From NCBI GenBank assembly GCA_023910675.1, contig JAAVWC010000017.1, positions 1 to 64,000 of the forward strand: 64,000 nt of DNA, in the 5' to 3' direction. Shown piece after piece: positions 48,818-57,020 of the stretch; within the stretch, counting starts at the first letter, position 1; each line of letters opens with the position of its first letter. A program made the position numbers and the translations under genes. The DNA comes from Gemmatimonas sp. GTDB taxonomy: Bacteria > Gemmatimonadota > Gemmatimonadetes > Gemmatimonadales > Gemmatimonadaceae. Under the pieces are notes generated by a model. It was given only the letters and a program-made list of their open reading frames with translations. It searched no databases and was not told the origin of the DNA.

Positions 48818-50569
48818 TCAGCGCTTGAGAGCCGCAGGCGGTGGCGATGTGGCTCCCACCGTCGGCGCCGTGACGGTCACCGTGACCGTACTGACCTTGC
48901 CTTGCGCCTGACCCGTCGCGCTGTTGAGTGCCTGCAGCGTGATCGTAGCGGTACCCACCTGCAGGCCCGTCACAGCCACCTGCGCCGTCGAGGTCGTGGA
49001 CGGCACGTTGGCCACGTCGGGCCTACTGCTGCGGACGTCCACGGCCCTGTTGCGAAGAATGGTGCCCGCCGCGTCGCGCAGCTCGATGGCGAACGGCAGC
49101 GTGCTGCCGCGCGCGATCGAGAACGTCGCCGACACGATGATCGAGTCGACCGGGATCTGCTGGATGATGATGGAGGCTTGGCTCGCCCGGTTTTCAGCGG
49201 TCGCCGAGATCACGACGGTGCCTGCCGAGATCGTCGTGACGAGTCCGTCGCTGTTCACGGTAGCGCGTGCCGGATCGCTCGTGAGCCATTCCACCGGGCG
49301 ATCCGTCACGTCGACGCCGGCCGAGTCGGTGACCGTCGCGCGGAGCTGGACTGTCCGCCCTTCGGTGACGGTCGCCTGCAACGGGGTTACCGCAACGGTC
49401 GCCACCGGGACGCGCGTCACCGAGAGCGTCACTGTATCGCTCACGCCTTCCGAGCTGGCGATGATGCGGGCGGTGCCGAGGGTGAGCCCGGTGACGATGC
49501 CAACCTGCGAGACCTGAACCACCGTGGGGGTATTGGTGCTCCAGGTGACAATGCGGCCCGTGGGAATCTGCACGTTCGCAGAGTCGAGCAGCAGCAGGCC
49601 GAAGGACCGCGGGACACCGAGGCGGAGCGAGCCCACGCGCGGCGAAATGATGACCTTGTCGATGCGGGGATCCACGGCTTCGACGGTCGCCGTGCAACGG
49701 ATCTGCGGATTCTCGATGGGTGAGGCGGTGATCGTCGCCCGTCCTGCCCGTCGGGTCGTCACAAATCCCGAATTCGATACGATCGCGACGGTTTCGTTGT
49801 CGCTCGTCCAGCTGATGGCACGGCCGAGCGTCGGCAGCGGGTTGTTGGCGGTATCCCGCAACGCCAGCACCGGCTGCGCGCTCTGCCCAACCGTCACCTT
49901 GCTGTTCAACGGGGTCAGGCTGCACGCGCCAATGGGGATCTCTGTCACGAGGATGCCGGCGCTCCCGACCGTCTGGTCCGACTCTGCCGTAATGACCACC
50001 GGTCCTCCCGCAGCAATCGCCGTGAGCGAACCGTTCTGGTCGACCGATACAATGGAGGAGTTGCTCGAGCTCCAGCGGAACGTCCGCCCCGTGATGATGA
50101 CGTTCTGGTTGTTGCGCGCGACGGCTACCAGCTGGCGGGTATTGGTGCGGCGCAGCGTGAGCGTGTTCGGCGTGACGGTCACCGACGCCGCCTGTTCCGG
50201 TGTGACGGTGACCGGGACCGACGCACTCTTGCCGTCGGCGGTGGCGGAGACCGTGGCGTTCCCTACCCCCACGGCGATCACACTGCCTTCCGTGGTGACG
50301 GTGACGACTGCCGAGTTACTCGACGAGAAATTCACCTTCTTGCTGCGGATCGAGTTGCCGTCGCAGTTGAAGGCCGTGCCGACGATCGTGGCGGCGCTGT
50401 TCACCGGCAGCGTCAGTGACGCCGGCGCCGCACTCACCGTGCAGGCGGTGGGCGGCTTGAGATCGAGGCACGCCGTCGTGGCACCGAGCACGGCCACAAG
50501 CAGTGCGGCGCTCACCCGACGGGCTCCCAACGCAGGGGAGAAAGACACAATGCGGTCTGCGGCCAACAT
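48818..50569 (-). CDS. Big_2-type Ig-repeat surface lipoprotein
   Basis: A 583-aa exported protein starting at the ATG at 50569 behind a GGAG site. The lipobox is ATTAC followed by LDL. It consists of about five to six bacterial Ig-like (Big_2/BID_2) repeats of ~85 residues; each carries the pattern W.S.N..V..V...G.V.....G.ATI.A, for example FSSSNSAVVTVTTEGSVIAV, WTSDNETVAIVSNSGFVTT and WLTSDPARATVNSDGLVTTI. Such proteins serve as adhesins or cell-surface scaffolds. A structured ~200-nt leader precedes the gene, and a terminator follows. Monocistronic. Confidence 0.88.
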   Translation of the reverse strand: MLAADRIVSFSPALGARRVSAALLVAVLGATTACLDLKPPTACTVSAAPASLTLPVNSAATIVGTAFNCDGNSIRSKKVNFSSSNSAVVTVTTEGSVIAVGVGNATVSATADGKSASVPVTVTPEQAASVTVTPNTLTLRRTNTRQLVAVARNNQNVIITGRTFRWSSSNSSIVSVDQNGSLTAIAAGGPVVITAESDQTVGSAGILVTEIPIGACSLTPLNSKVTVGQSAQPVLALRDTANNPLPTLGRAISWTSDNETVAIVSNSGFVTTRRAGRATITASPIENPQIRCTATVEAVDPRIDKVIISPRVGSLRLGVPRSFGLLLLDSANVQIPTGRIVTWSTNTPTVVQVSQVGIVTGLTLGTARIIASSEGVSDTVTLSVTRVPVATVAVTPLQATVTEGRTVQLRATVTDSAGVDVTDRPVEWLTSDPARATVNSDGLVTTISAGTVVISATAENRASQASIIIQQIPVDSIIVSATFSIARGSTLPFAIELRDAAGTILRNRAVDVRSSRPDVANVPSTTSTAQVAVTGLQVGTATITLQALNSATGQAQGKVSTVTVTVTAPTVGATSPPPAALKR

Positions 50570-50602
50570 GCAGCTCCGTCCTGGAAACAAAGAGTGAAGT
50601 GC

Positions 50603-50722
50603 GGCCGACCCATGCGGGTCAGCCGGGTGGTACCAACTAGAGGACGCCTCCCCGTCGGCAGCCGTAACCGTTACGCCACGGGCACGTCGGGGCTCAAGGC
50701 ATGCTCCTTCAAGCTGACGGGG
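50603..50722 (-). promoter_or_regulatory. Structured 5' leader, candidate cis-regulatory RNA
   Basis: On the minus strand, a long-range CCCCGTC/GACGGGG pair (50716-50722 with 50650-50656) encloses further stems: CGTAA-CGG-TTACG and AAGG-AGCATG-CCTT. Near the gene a 9-bp hairpin (50603-50624) with an ATGC-complement loop has a G-U wobble that would be a C-A mismatch on the other strand, which favours RNA on the minus strand. A U-rich stretch follows it, then the ribosome site. A competing CCCCGAC copy could pair with the same partner. I could not match it to a known riboswitch class. Confidence 0.35.
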
Positions 50723-50876
50723 CGTTCGCCTGCGGGCAAGCACGGACACAACAGCGGCTGCAAGACTCCGGCCGGGACAACGAGGCTCATGCGGCTCACC
50801 CTCCTCGCTTCTCCGATCTGCGTGGGAGAATCGAGACGGAGAGGCCGAGATGGCGAGAGGCCAGCCCGGATAGGCG

Positions 50877-50946
50877 GTGAGAGTCGAGTAACGCAGCAGC
50901 GAGAGGCGAGGTCTGGCCTCTCGCTGCTGCGTTACTCGACTCTCAC
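50877..50946. repeat. Perfect 30-bp inverted repeat (palindromic element)
   Basis: The arms at 50877-50906 and 50917-50946 are exact complements around a 10-nt loop whose outer bases also pair. Imperfect pairing extends outward (GATAGG with CCTATC). It lies between divergent genes, not next to a stop codon, and has no T-tract, so it resembles a dispersed palindromic element more than a terminator. Confidence 0.9.
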
Positions 50947-50980
50947 TCCTATCAAAGGCTCGGCTCTCGACTCTCAACTT

Positions 50981-51057
50981 CTCAACTTCTCAGTCTTGAG
51001 TCTGGAGACTGAGATCTCGAGCGCCGAGCGCCGAGCGCCGGCCGAGCGCCGAGCGCC
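50981..51057. repeat. Short direct and inverted repeats before the glycosyltransferase gene
   Basis: CTCAGTCT/AGACTGAG (50989-50996 with 51006-51013) form an 8-bp stem. The heptamer GAGCGCC then occurs three times at 51019, 51026 and 51033 and twice more at 51044 and 51051. CTCAACTT is also tandemly repeated just before. Together with the adjacent palindrome it makes a repeat-rich spacer with no coding potential. Confidence 0.8.
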
Positions 51058-51079
51058 GCTTCAACTCGTGCTCTCCCCC

Positions 51080-52697
51080 ATGCAACTTACGCACGTCATG
51101 GAAAACGCTGCGCCTTCTCTCCCCCGGCAGGAACGGACCACGCAGTGGCTGCTGGTCGCCGGCTGGATCGTTGGAGCCGCACTGCTCCGGTTGCTCCTGT
51201 CGGCGTTCGTCCCGTTGCTCCCCGACGAGACCTATTACTGGGAATGGACGCGCCGGCTCGAAGGGGGCTATTTCGATCATCCGCCGGGCATCGCCCTCCT
51301 CATCACGCTGGGCGTCGAGCTCTTCGGCAACACGCTCGCGGGTGTCCGGGCTGGGCCGGCCATCGCCGCGCTGGTCACGCATGGGGCCGCAGGTGATCTG
51401 CGCGTGGCAACTCGCCGGGCGAGGCGCGCCGGGCGCTACCGCCGCCCGTCGGGCCGCGATGCTCATGGCGCTGCTCCCCATTGCCACCCTCGGCCTCGTA
51501 CTCGCCACCCCCGACGCCGCGCTCTTCGCCACGGCCATGGTCGCCCTATTGGCCGTCGAACGGGCGCTGGCGCATCCCGTCCGGTCACTCGCGAGCTTCG
51601 CCTGGTGGGTGGTCGCCGGCGTCGCGCTCGGCGGCGCGTTCTTGTCCAAATACACCGCGGTCCTATTGCCCATGGGGCTCGTGGTCGCGTGCCTCGTGCA
51701 CCCCGCGCTTCGCCGGCGCTATCTCGATGCCGGTCCGTGGGTGGCCAGCGCCATCGCCCTTACGCTTTTTGCCCCAGTGGTGGTCTGGAACGCCCTCAAT
51801 AACTGGATCTCGTTCCGCTTTCAGCTTGGGCATGGGTTCAATGCCGCCGCCCGCGGCAACCCGCTCTCGCGTGAACTCGAAATGATCGGCGGCCAGATCG
51901 GGCTGGCATCACCGATTCTCTTCGGATTGCTGGCGATGGTCGTATGGTGGGCCCTGCGCGACGGCTGGGCCGCGCGCCATACGGCGCAGCCCACCGACAC
52001 CAGCGTGCGCCGCTTCGCCTTCGCGGTCATCTCCGTGGCGCCACTGGCGTTCTTTGCCGTGAGTGCCTGGCGCCGTCCCGTCGAAGCCAACTGGTCCGCC
52101 ATGATTTACCCCGGCGCCATGATGCTGCTCGCCACCAGCGAGCAGTCCACCGTGCGCAGGGTGTGGTGGCGACGTGGCCTGGCGTTCGCTGCGGTGCTGC
52201 TGGCCATCGTTGGCGTCCAGGCGTTCACGCCCGTGCTGCCCGTGGCGCCGCGCAAAGACCCCATCGCCCGCGCCCACGGATGGACGACGCTCGCTGCCGC
52301 CATGCAGACCGCCCGCCAAGACCCGTTTCTCGACGGGACGGTGGACCGGTGGGTGGCGGCCGATCGCTATCAGGATGCCTCCGAGTTGGCATTCCATCTT
52401 CCCGATCAGCCGATGGTGTTTGCCCTCAACCTTGGTGGTCGCACGAACCAGTATGACCTGTGGCCCAACGCCTGGCAGAAAGTGCGCCCGGGCGATGGAC
52501 TCGTCGTGGCCTTCGATGCCGACGCCAAGGGCGATTCGCTCGCGCGCGTGGTCGGCTCGTGGTTCACGGAGACAAAACAGGGCGCGCTCGTCGTGCTCCG
52601 TCGTCAGAGCGGCGAAGTCGGCACACGCCGTGTGTGGTTGTATCGCATTGCGCGTGATGTTCCGCGCGCGAGCCCCACGCACCCGCCTCAGTCGTGA
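51080..52697 (+). pseudogene. ArnT/GT39-type membrane glycosyltransferase with one frameshift
   Basis: The ATG at 51080 (or 51098) opens a PMT/ArnT-like protein with the family acidic loop LLPDETYYWEW and YFDHPPGIALLITLG in the first periplasmic loop. At the GGGG run 51383-51386 the frame shifts by one; the correct continuation ICAWQLAGRGAPGATAARRA runs on through about ten helices to 52697. Dropping one G gives an intact 538-aa protein. Family members transfer sugars from polyprenyl phosphate to protein or lipid A. The stop overlaps crcB. As with the CRTAC1-like gene, the lesion is one extra base in a G run, so this may be a sequence error. Confidence 0.8.
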
Positions 52698-53077
52698 ACG
52701 GCACGCCGACACTCGCCACCGTCACGGCGGTCGCCATCGGTGGCGCCGCCGGAAGTGTGCTGCGCTATCTCGCCACGCTCCTCATGACACCAGCCACTGC
52801 GGCCTTTCCTCTGGCGACGCTGCTCATCAACGTGGCGGGATCCTTCCTGCTTGGCCTGCTCAGCAGACTCTTCGACGCCCCCGACAGCAATCAACTATTA
52901 CGCCTCGCGCTCACCACGGGGCTGTGTGGTGGCTTCACCACCTTCTCCACCTTCAGCGCCGAAACCCTCCTGTTGTTGCAGCAGGGACGCACCGGTCGCG
53001 CCGTCGCCTACATCGCGCTTTCGCTCACACTCGGTCTCGGCGCTGCGGCGCTCGGCCTCACTGTCGGTCGCAAATAG
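52694..53077 (+). CDS. crcB: Fluoride channel CrcB/Fluc
   Basis: A 127-aa four-helix inner-membrane protein that exports fluoride as an antiparallel dimer. Family motifs GGAAGSVLRY (residues 16-25), NVAGSFLLGLL and GLCGGFTTFSTFSAE are intact. GTG start at 52694 overlaps the stop of the glycosyltransferase gene (GTGA). No fluoride riboswitch is seen in front of it, as expected for an internal operon gene. It is followed after 21 nt by a peptidase gene. Confidence 0.95.
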   Translation: MNGTPTLATVTAVAIGGAAGSVLRYLATLLMTPATAAFPLATLLINVAGSFLLGLLSRLFDAPDSNQLLRLALTTGLCGGFTTFSTFSAETLLLLQQGRTGRAVAYIALSLTLGLGAAALGLTVGRK

Positions 53078-53098
53078 CCCTCACCCACCGCCTCTCTC

Positions 53099-54496
53099 AT
53101 GTCCCGAATTCCGGATGATCTCGCGCAGTATTGCGATGCGCACGACGCACGCGCGCTCGACGAACTCTTCGACTTCCTGCGCATTCCTTCGGTCTCGGCA
53201 CGTTCGGAGCACAAAGCCGACTGCGCGGCGGCCGCACAGTTCGTCGCCGACGCGCTCACCCGCATCGGCTTCGACGCCACGCTCGAAGCCACGCCGGGAC
53301 ATCCCATTGTCGTCGGTGAGTGGCGCAAGGCACCAGCGGGCGCGCCGACGCTGCTCATCTACGGCCACTACGACGTGCAGCCCGCCGAGCCGCTGGAGTT
53401 GTGGACCTCACCGGCGTTCGAGCCCACGCTCCGCGGCGGCCGCATTTACGCGCGCGGCTCCGTCGACGACAAGGGGCAGCTCTACCTGCACATCAAGGCG
53501 CTCGAAGCGCATCTCGCGGCACGCGGGACGCTGCCGGTCAACGTCATCGTGCTCGCCGAAGGCGAAGAAGAAGTCGGCAGTGTGAACCTCGAGCTGTTCC
53601 TCGATCGCGAGAAGGCACGTCTGGCGTGCGACGCCGTCGTCATTTCCGACAGCACCATGTTCGCGCCCGGTATTCCCAGCATTCTTTCGTCGCTGCGCGG
53701 CATGGCGTATCTCGAAATCAACGTGCGCGGCGCCAACGGTGACTTGCACAGCGGCATGTACGGTGGTGCCGTCGTGAATCCCGCTATGGCCTTGGCGCGC
53801 ATTCTCGCCACCATGCACGACGATACCGGGCGCATCGCCATTCCCGGCTTCTACGACGACGTACGCCCATTCCCCGAACATGTGCGCGCGCAGATGCGCA
53901 CGCTGCCGTTCAGCGATGACGCCCTGATGCACGAAGTCGGCGTCACGGGATTGGGCGGAGAACCCGGCTATACGACGCTCGAGCGCCTCTGGACGCGCCC
54001 CACGTGCGAAGTGAATGGGTTACTCAGCGGCTACACCGGCGAAGGCGCAAAAACCGTCCTCCCCGCCGTCTCCATGGCGAAGGTGAGCTTCCGTCTCGTG
54101 CCCGACCAGGAACCCGAGAAGATCGCCGAGCTGGTGCAGGATCACGTCGATCGCGTCGCGCCCCCTGGTGTCACGGTCATGGTGGAGCATCTGCATGGCG
54201 GCAAACCGTGGCGCGCCGACTTGCAGGGGCCGATCATCGACGCCGGTAAAGCAGCACTCGAAGCCGCATTCGGACGCGAGCCCGTGATTACCGGCGAAGG
54301 CGGCAGCATTCCCGTGGTCGGCGACTTCGAGCGCATTCTCGGCGCGCCCGTCCTCCTCATGGGCTTCGGCCTTCCCGGCGAAAACGCGCACGCCCCCAAC
54401 GAGTGGATCAGCCACGAGAATTACCAGCTCGGCATCCGCGCCGCAGCGGTGTTGTACGAAGAATTCGGCGTGCGCGCCACGAAGCACGGCGCTTAA
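53099..54496 (+). CDS. M20-family metallopeptidase (dipeptidase/carboxypeptidase)
   Basis: A 465-aa cytoplasmic dizinc peptidase. The zinc and catalytic residues are in place: H90 and D92 (YGHYDVQP), bridging D123 (ARGSVDDKGQ), catalytic base E156 and ligand E157 (EGEEEVGS), D184-type Asp in VISDSTMF, and His in NAHAPNEWI. A dimerisation domain begins near MAYLEINVRGANGDLHSGMY. Relatives act on dipeptides or N-acylated amino acids. It probably shares a transcript with crcB and ends at a strong bidirectional terminator. Confidence 0.93.
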   Translation: MSRIPDDLAQYCDAHDARALDELFDFLRIPSVSARSEHKADCAAAAQFVADALTRIGFDATLEATPGHPIVVGEWRKAPAGAPTLLIYGHYDVQPAEPLELWTSPAFEPTLRGGRIYARGSVDDKGQLYLHIKALEAHLAARGTLPVNVIVLAEGEEEVGSVNLELFLDREKARLACDAVVISDSTMFAPGIPSILSSLRGMAYLEINVRGANGDLHSGMYGGAVVNPAMALARILATMHDDTGRIAIPGFYDDVRPFPEHVRAQMRTLPFSDDALMHEVGVTGLGGEPGYTTLERLWTRPTCEVNGLLSGYTGEGAKTVLPAVSMAKVSFRLVPDQEPEKIAELVQDHVDRVAPPGVTVMVEHLHGGKPWRADLQGPIIDAGKAALEAAFGREPVITGEGGSIPVVGDFERILGAPVLLMGFGLPGENAHAPNEWISHENYQLGIRAAAVLYEEFGVRATKHGA

Positions 54497-54509
54497 GCCG
54501 AACCCGCTG

Positions 54510-54557
54510 CCCAAACACAAAACCCGGAACTGATCAGTTCCGGGTTTTGTGTTTGGG
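54510..54557. terminator. Bidirectional terminator, perfect 48-nt palindrome
   Basis: A perfectly self-complementary 48-mer centred on TGATCA: an inner GC-rich stem (CCCGGAACTGA/TCAGTTCCGGG) is followed by TTTTGTGTTT on both strands. It sits between the convergent peptidase and binding-protein genes and would stop both transcripts. Confidence 0.92.
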
Positions 54558-54581
54558 TAATGTGGTGAAGGTCGAACGCGC

Positions 54582-55013
54582 TTACTTGACGTCGACCACC
54601 TTCACGCCGGCCGTGGACGCACTCGCGCTCACATAGCCAATGGCGCCCGGGTTCGCCTTCACATACGCGATCACATCATCGTCGCTCGCCTTGGCGGCCG
54701 GCGGCACGTCCTTGCCCGAGAAGATCTGCTGCTGCCAGTACGTCTCGACCGCAGGCACCGGACGGTTGAGCACCGCCTTGCTGAACGCGGCGCGCACCGG
54801 GCTCGACTTGGCGAGATCGACCGGCTGGGCGGCCGTGCCGTTGGGAAACTTGGACGACTGCTTGAGGAACAGCTTTGCGGCCACATCGGCCGTCAGCCCC
54901 GACGTGCTATTCGCACCGTTCACGATCACCTTGAAATCCTGCGCCATGGCCGGGGCGGCAGTGGCCACGAGAGCCACCAGCGAGAGCGCCATCATCTTCA
55001 ACGAAGTCTTCAT
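54582..55013 (-). CDS. Small phosphate-binding-like periplasmic protein
   Basis: A 143-aa exported protein (signal MKTSLKMMALSLVALVATAA, cleaved near AMAQ) resembling one lobe of PstS-type phosphate-binding proteins: VIVNGANSTSGLTADVAAKL, FLKQSSKFPNG, WQQQIFSGKD and NPGAIGYVSASAS. It is too short to be a complete two-lobe binding protein. It starts 12 nt after the porin stop, with its ribosome site GAGG overlapping that stop, so the two are one operon. A decayed duplicate lies at 56395-56709. A sensory or porin-associated role is possible given the nearby chemoreceptors. Confidence 0.85.
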   Translation of the reverse strand: MKTSLKMMALSLVALVATAAPAMAQDFKVIVNGANSTSGLTADVAAKLFLKQSSKFPNGTAAQPVDLAKSSPVRAAFSKAVLNRPVPAVETYWQQQIFSGKDVPPAAKASDDDVIAYVKANPGAIGYVSASASTAGVKVVDVK

Positions 55014-55024
55014 GTTAAGGATCC

Positions 55025-56149
55025 TCAGAACGACGTCGCGACAGACGCGATCCAGTAGTTGGTGGCACGAGACGGGTTGATGCGGACGGTATTGCCTTCG
55101 ACCGTCGTGGGAGCCACAAAGGCATCGTACGTGTACCCGTTCCGCCAACGATGCTCAAACTTGAAGACGGTTCCGGCGGCACCAAAGAGGTTGACGGCAG
55201 CGCCAGTCTCGCGCACGGAGGGAATGTCCGTGTTGAGGCGGGTGTCCGTGAAGAAAACGCGCTGCGTCTGCCGAATATGCTCACCCGCAAGGTGAATGCG
55301 CGGGTGCAACTTCGCGACTGCTTGGACATACCGACTCTTCAGATCTGCGCCCGGAGATTCACCCGATTCCCGGAAGTGTTCAGCGCGCAACACACCAAAG
55401 CTGCGATCGATCTGCCCAGAGTACGCCACAAAGTTCCGGAACCCGGTTTGCGTGGGCGTCCGGCGCTCGTACTTGTTGGCAAAGACGCCAAGGCGGACGC
55501 CACCAGGGGCATCGAGATAACCCTGTGCGCCAATCATGTTGTGCGCCCGCGACGACCGAACCGTGAGCTCCGTGGATGTCGCGCGGACCGACCGGTTCTC
55601 ACTGGCGCCGAAGTGCGCGTGACCTTCCACCGCGAACCCCTTCGCCAGATCACGACGGCCGGTGACCAGCACACCGTCCACGGCGTCAAAAGCGTCGCCG
55701 CTGATCTCGAACGGCTGACGGAAGAACGGCAAGACGGTACCGATGTATCGGACTTCGTTCGTCAAGCCGCGGGGCAACGGCGTCCGCCCCACTTTGGTCG
55801 TAATCGCGCCCGCCCGATGCTGCCAGTAGGCCATCTGCGTCGTGACGTCATTCAAGACGCCAGCCAAGGGCGACGAGCCCAGTCGGCGATTGAGCAACTG
55901 CACCACAAAGGCATCATTCGGCGCCATCTGATAGCGGAACTGCAACGTCATGACGCGATAGTCCACCGTGCCTTCTTTGGGAATGCCCAGCACGGGAAGA
56001 TCGTTGCTCTTGCCGTACCCGGCATTGAGCGACGCGTGAATCGTCAGGCGTTCTTCGAGCGACTGCGCCGACAGCACGCGCGCTCCGGATAGTAAGGCAC
56101 CTGCGGCGATGACGCTCAGAATGCAGCGACGAGAAAAAGAAGTGTACAA
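55025..56149 (-). CDS. Outer-membrane porin-like beta-barrel protein
   Basis: A 374-aa protein with TTG start at 56149, supported by GGAG about 6 nt upstream and a signal peptide (ILSVIAAGALLSGARVLSAQ). Alternating hydrophobic strands with aromatic girdles fill the rest, and it ends in the outer-membrane signature ...WIASVATSF with terminal Phe. It resembles porins that accompany small PstS-like proteins in proteobacterial operons. The product of the next gene is likely its periplasmic partner. A fragmentary copy lies at 56720-56980. Confidence 0.8.
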   Translation of the reverse strand: MYTSFSRRCILSVIAAGALLSGARVLSAQSLEERLTIHASLNAGYGKSNDLPVLGIPKEGTVDYRVMTLQFRYQMAPNDAFVVQLLNRRLGSSPLAGVLNDVTTQMAYWQHRAGAITTKVGRTPLPRGLTNEVRYIGTVLPFFRQPFEISGDAFDAVDGVLVTGRRDLAKGFAVEGHAHFGASENRSVRATSTELTVRSSRAHNMIGAQGYLDAPGGVRLGVFANKYERRTPTQTGFRNFVAYSGQIDRSFGVLRAEHFRESGESPGADLKSRYVQAVAKLHPRIHLAGEHIRQTQRVFFTDTRLNTDIPSVRETGAAVNLFGAAGTVFKFEHRWRNGYTYDAFVAPTTVEGNTVRINPSRATNYWIASVATSF

Positions 56150-56394
56150 GGAATCTCCAGCAGGCCGGTGTATAAGGTTGGTACCTCGCGATAACCGATT
56201 CGCAGAGTTCTGGGCCGAACGACGCCCCCTCAGCGATTGCTCTGGGTTTCGGCATCTTCACGGAGTTTCTGTAGTGACAATCACGACTGGTTTATCACAG
56301 CCATGTAACGGCATTGAAGAAATCTCGCGGTCCTATTGCAAAAAGCGACGGACATCCTGTGTGATGCCCGCTGCTTGGTGATTCGGAGGCGCGA
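56150..56394. other. Intergenic region upstream of the porin operon
   Basis: 245 nt without coding potential between the porin start and the binding-protein pseudogene. It must hold the porin promoter; TTATAC near 56165-56172 on the minus strand could be a -10 element, but I see no convincing -35 box. Nothing else is recognised. Confidence 0.4.
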
Positions 56395-56709
56395 CTACTT
56401 GACGTCGACCACCTTCACGCCGGCTGTGGACGCAGTCGCGCTCACCTAGCCAATGGCGCCCGGGTTCCCCTTCACATACGCGATCACATCATCGTCGCTC
56501 ACCTTGGCACGATCGGCCGGCTGGGCCGCCGTGCCGTTAGGGAACTTGGGCGACTGCTTGAGGAACAGCTTCGCGGCCACCACGGCCGACAGATCCGCCG
56601 TGCTGTTCGCGCTGTTCACGATCACCGGGAAATCCTGCGCCATGGCCGGCACGGCGGTGGCCACAATGGCCACCAGCGCGAGCGTTACGCTCTTGAAGAT
56701 TCGCGTCAT
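56395..56709 (-). pseudogene. Degenerate duplicate of the phosphate-binding-like gene
   Basis: From the ATG at 56709 it matches the 54582-55013 gene closely (signal TLALVAIVATAVPAMAQDF, then VIVNSANSTADLSAVVAAKL). It lacks about 40 internal residues: the text jumps from AAQPADRAK straight to VSDDDVIAYVKG. The conserved GAIGY has become GAIG followed by TAG at 56446-56448, after which the frame still reads VSATASTAGVKVVDVK to the old stop at 56395. So there is a deletion plus a nonsense mutation. Confidence 0.88.
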
Positions 56710-56719
56710 GGCGTGATCC

Positions 56720-56980
56720 TCAGAACGTGAACGCGACGGACGCCAACGCGAAGTACGTCTGCGCCTTGGGCGCGAGGTGCGCTACCAGCGGCGGCACCGT
56801 GGGCGGAATCACCGACGGAAAGTGCTGATGCCCGTCGCCGTCGGCAACCGCGCGATCCTTGTCAGAAATCTAGTGGCCGAACTGCAGCGCAATGATGCGA
56901 TAGTCCGACGTACCATCCCGCGCGCCGGCGAAGGCCGGGGCGAGGAGAATGGTCAGCCCCGAGAGACCGCAGACCATATG
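56720..56980 (-). pseudogene. Fragmented duplicate of the porin gene
   Basis: Only pieces remain. A part near 56870-56915 reads DGTSDYRIIALQFGH then TAG, matching GTVDYRVMTLQFRY of the intact porin. A C-terminal piece reads QTYFALASVAFTF then TGA at 56720-56722, matching the porin terminus. The spacing TGAGGATC to the following ATG mirrors the intact porin-binding protein junction. Most of the barrel is deleted; the upstream limit is approximate. Confidence 0.7.
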
Positions 56981-57020
56981 TCGAGAAGACAATTCAAACT
57001 CTCTTCGAATAACAAAACTG

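Noticed and set aside
50640-50800. Cyclic-di-GMP, cobalamin or fluoride riboswitch
   Set aside because: The conserved bases of these classes are not present on either strand; only generic stems are visible.
54510-54557. Operator or attachment site
   Set aside because: The perfect palindrome lies between convergent stops and has T-rich arms around a GC-rich core, which is better explained as a bidirectional terminator.
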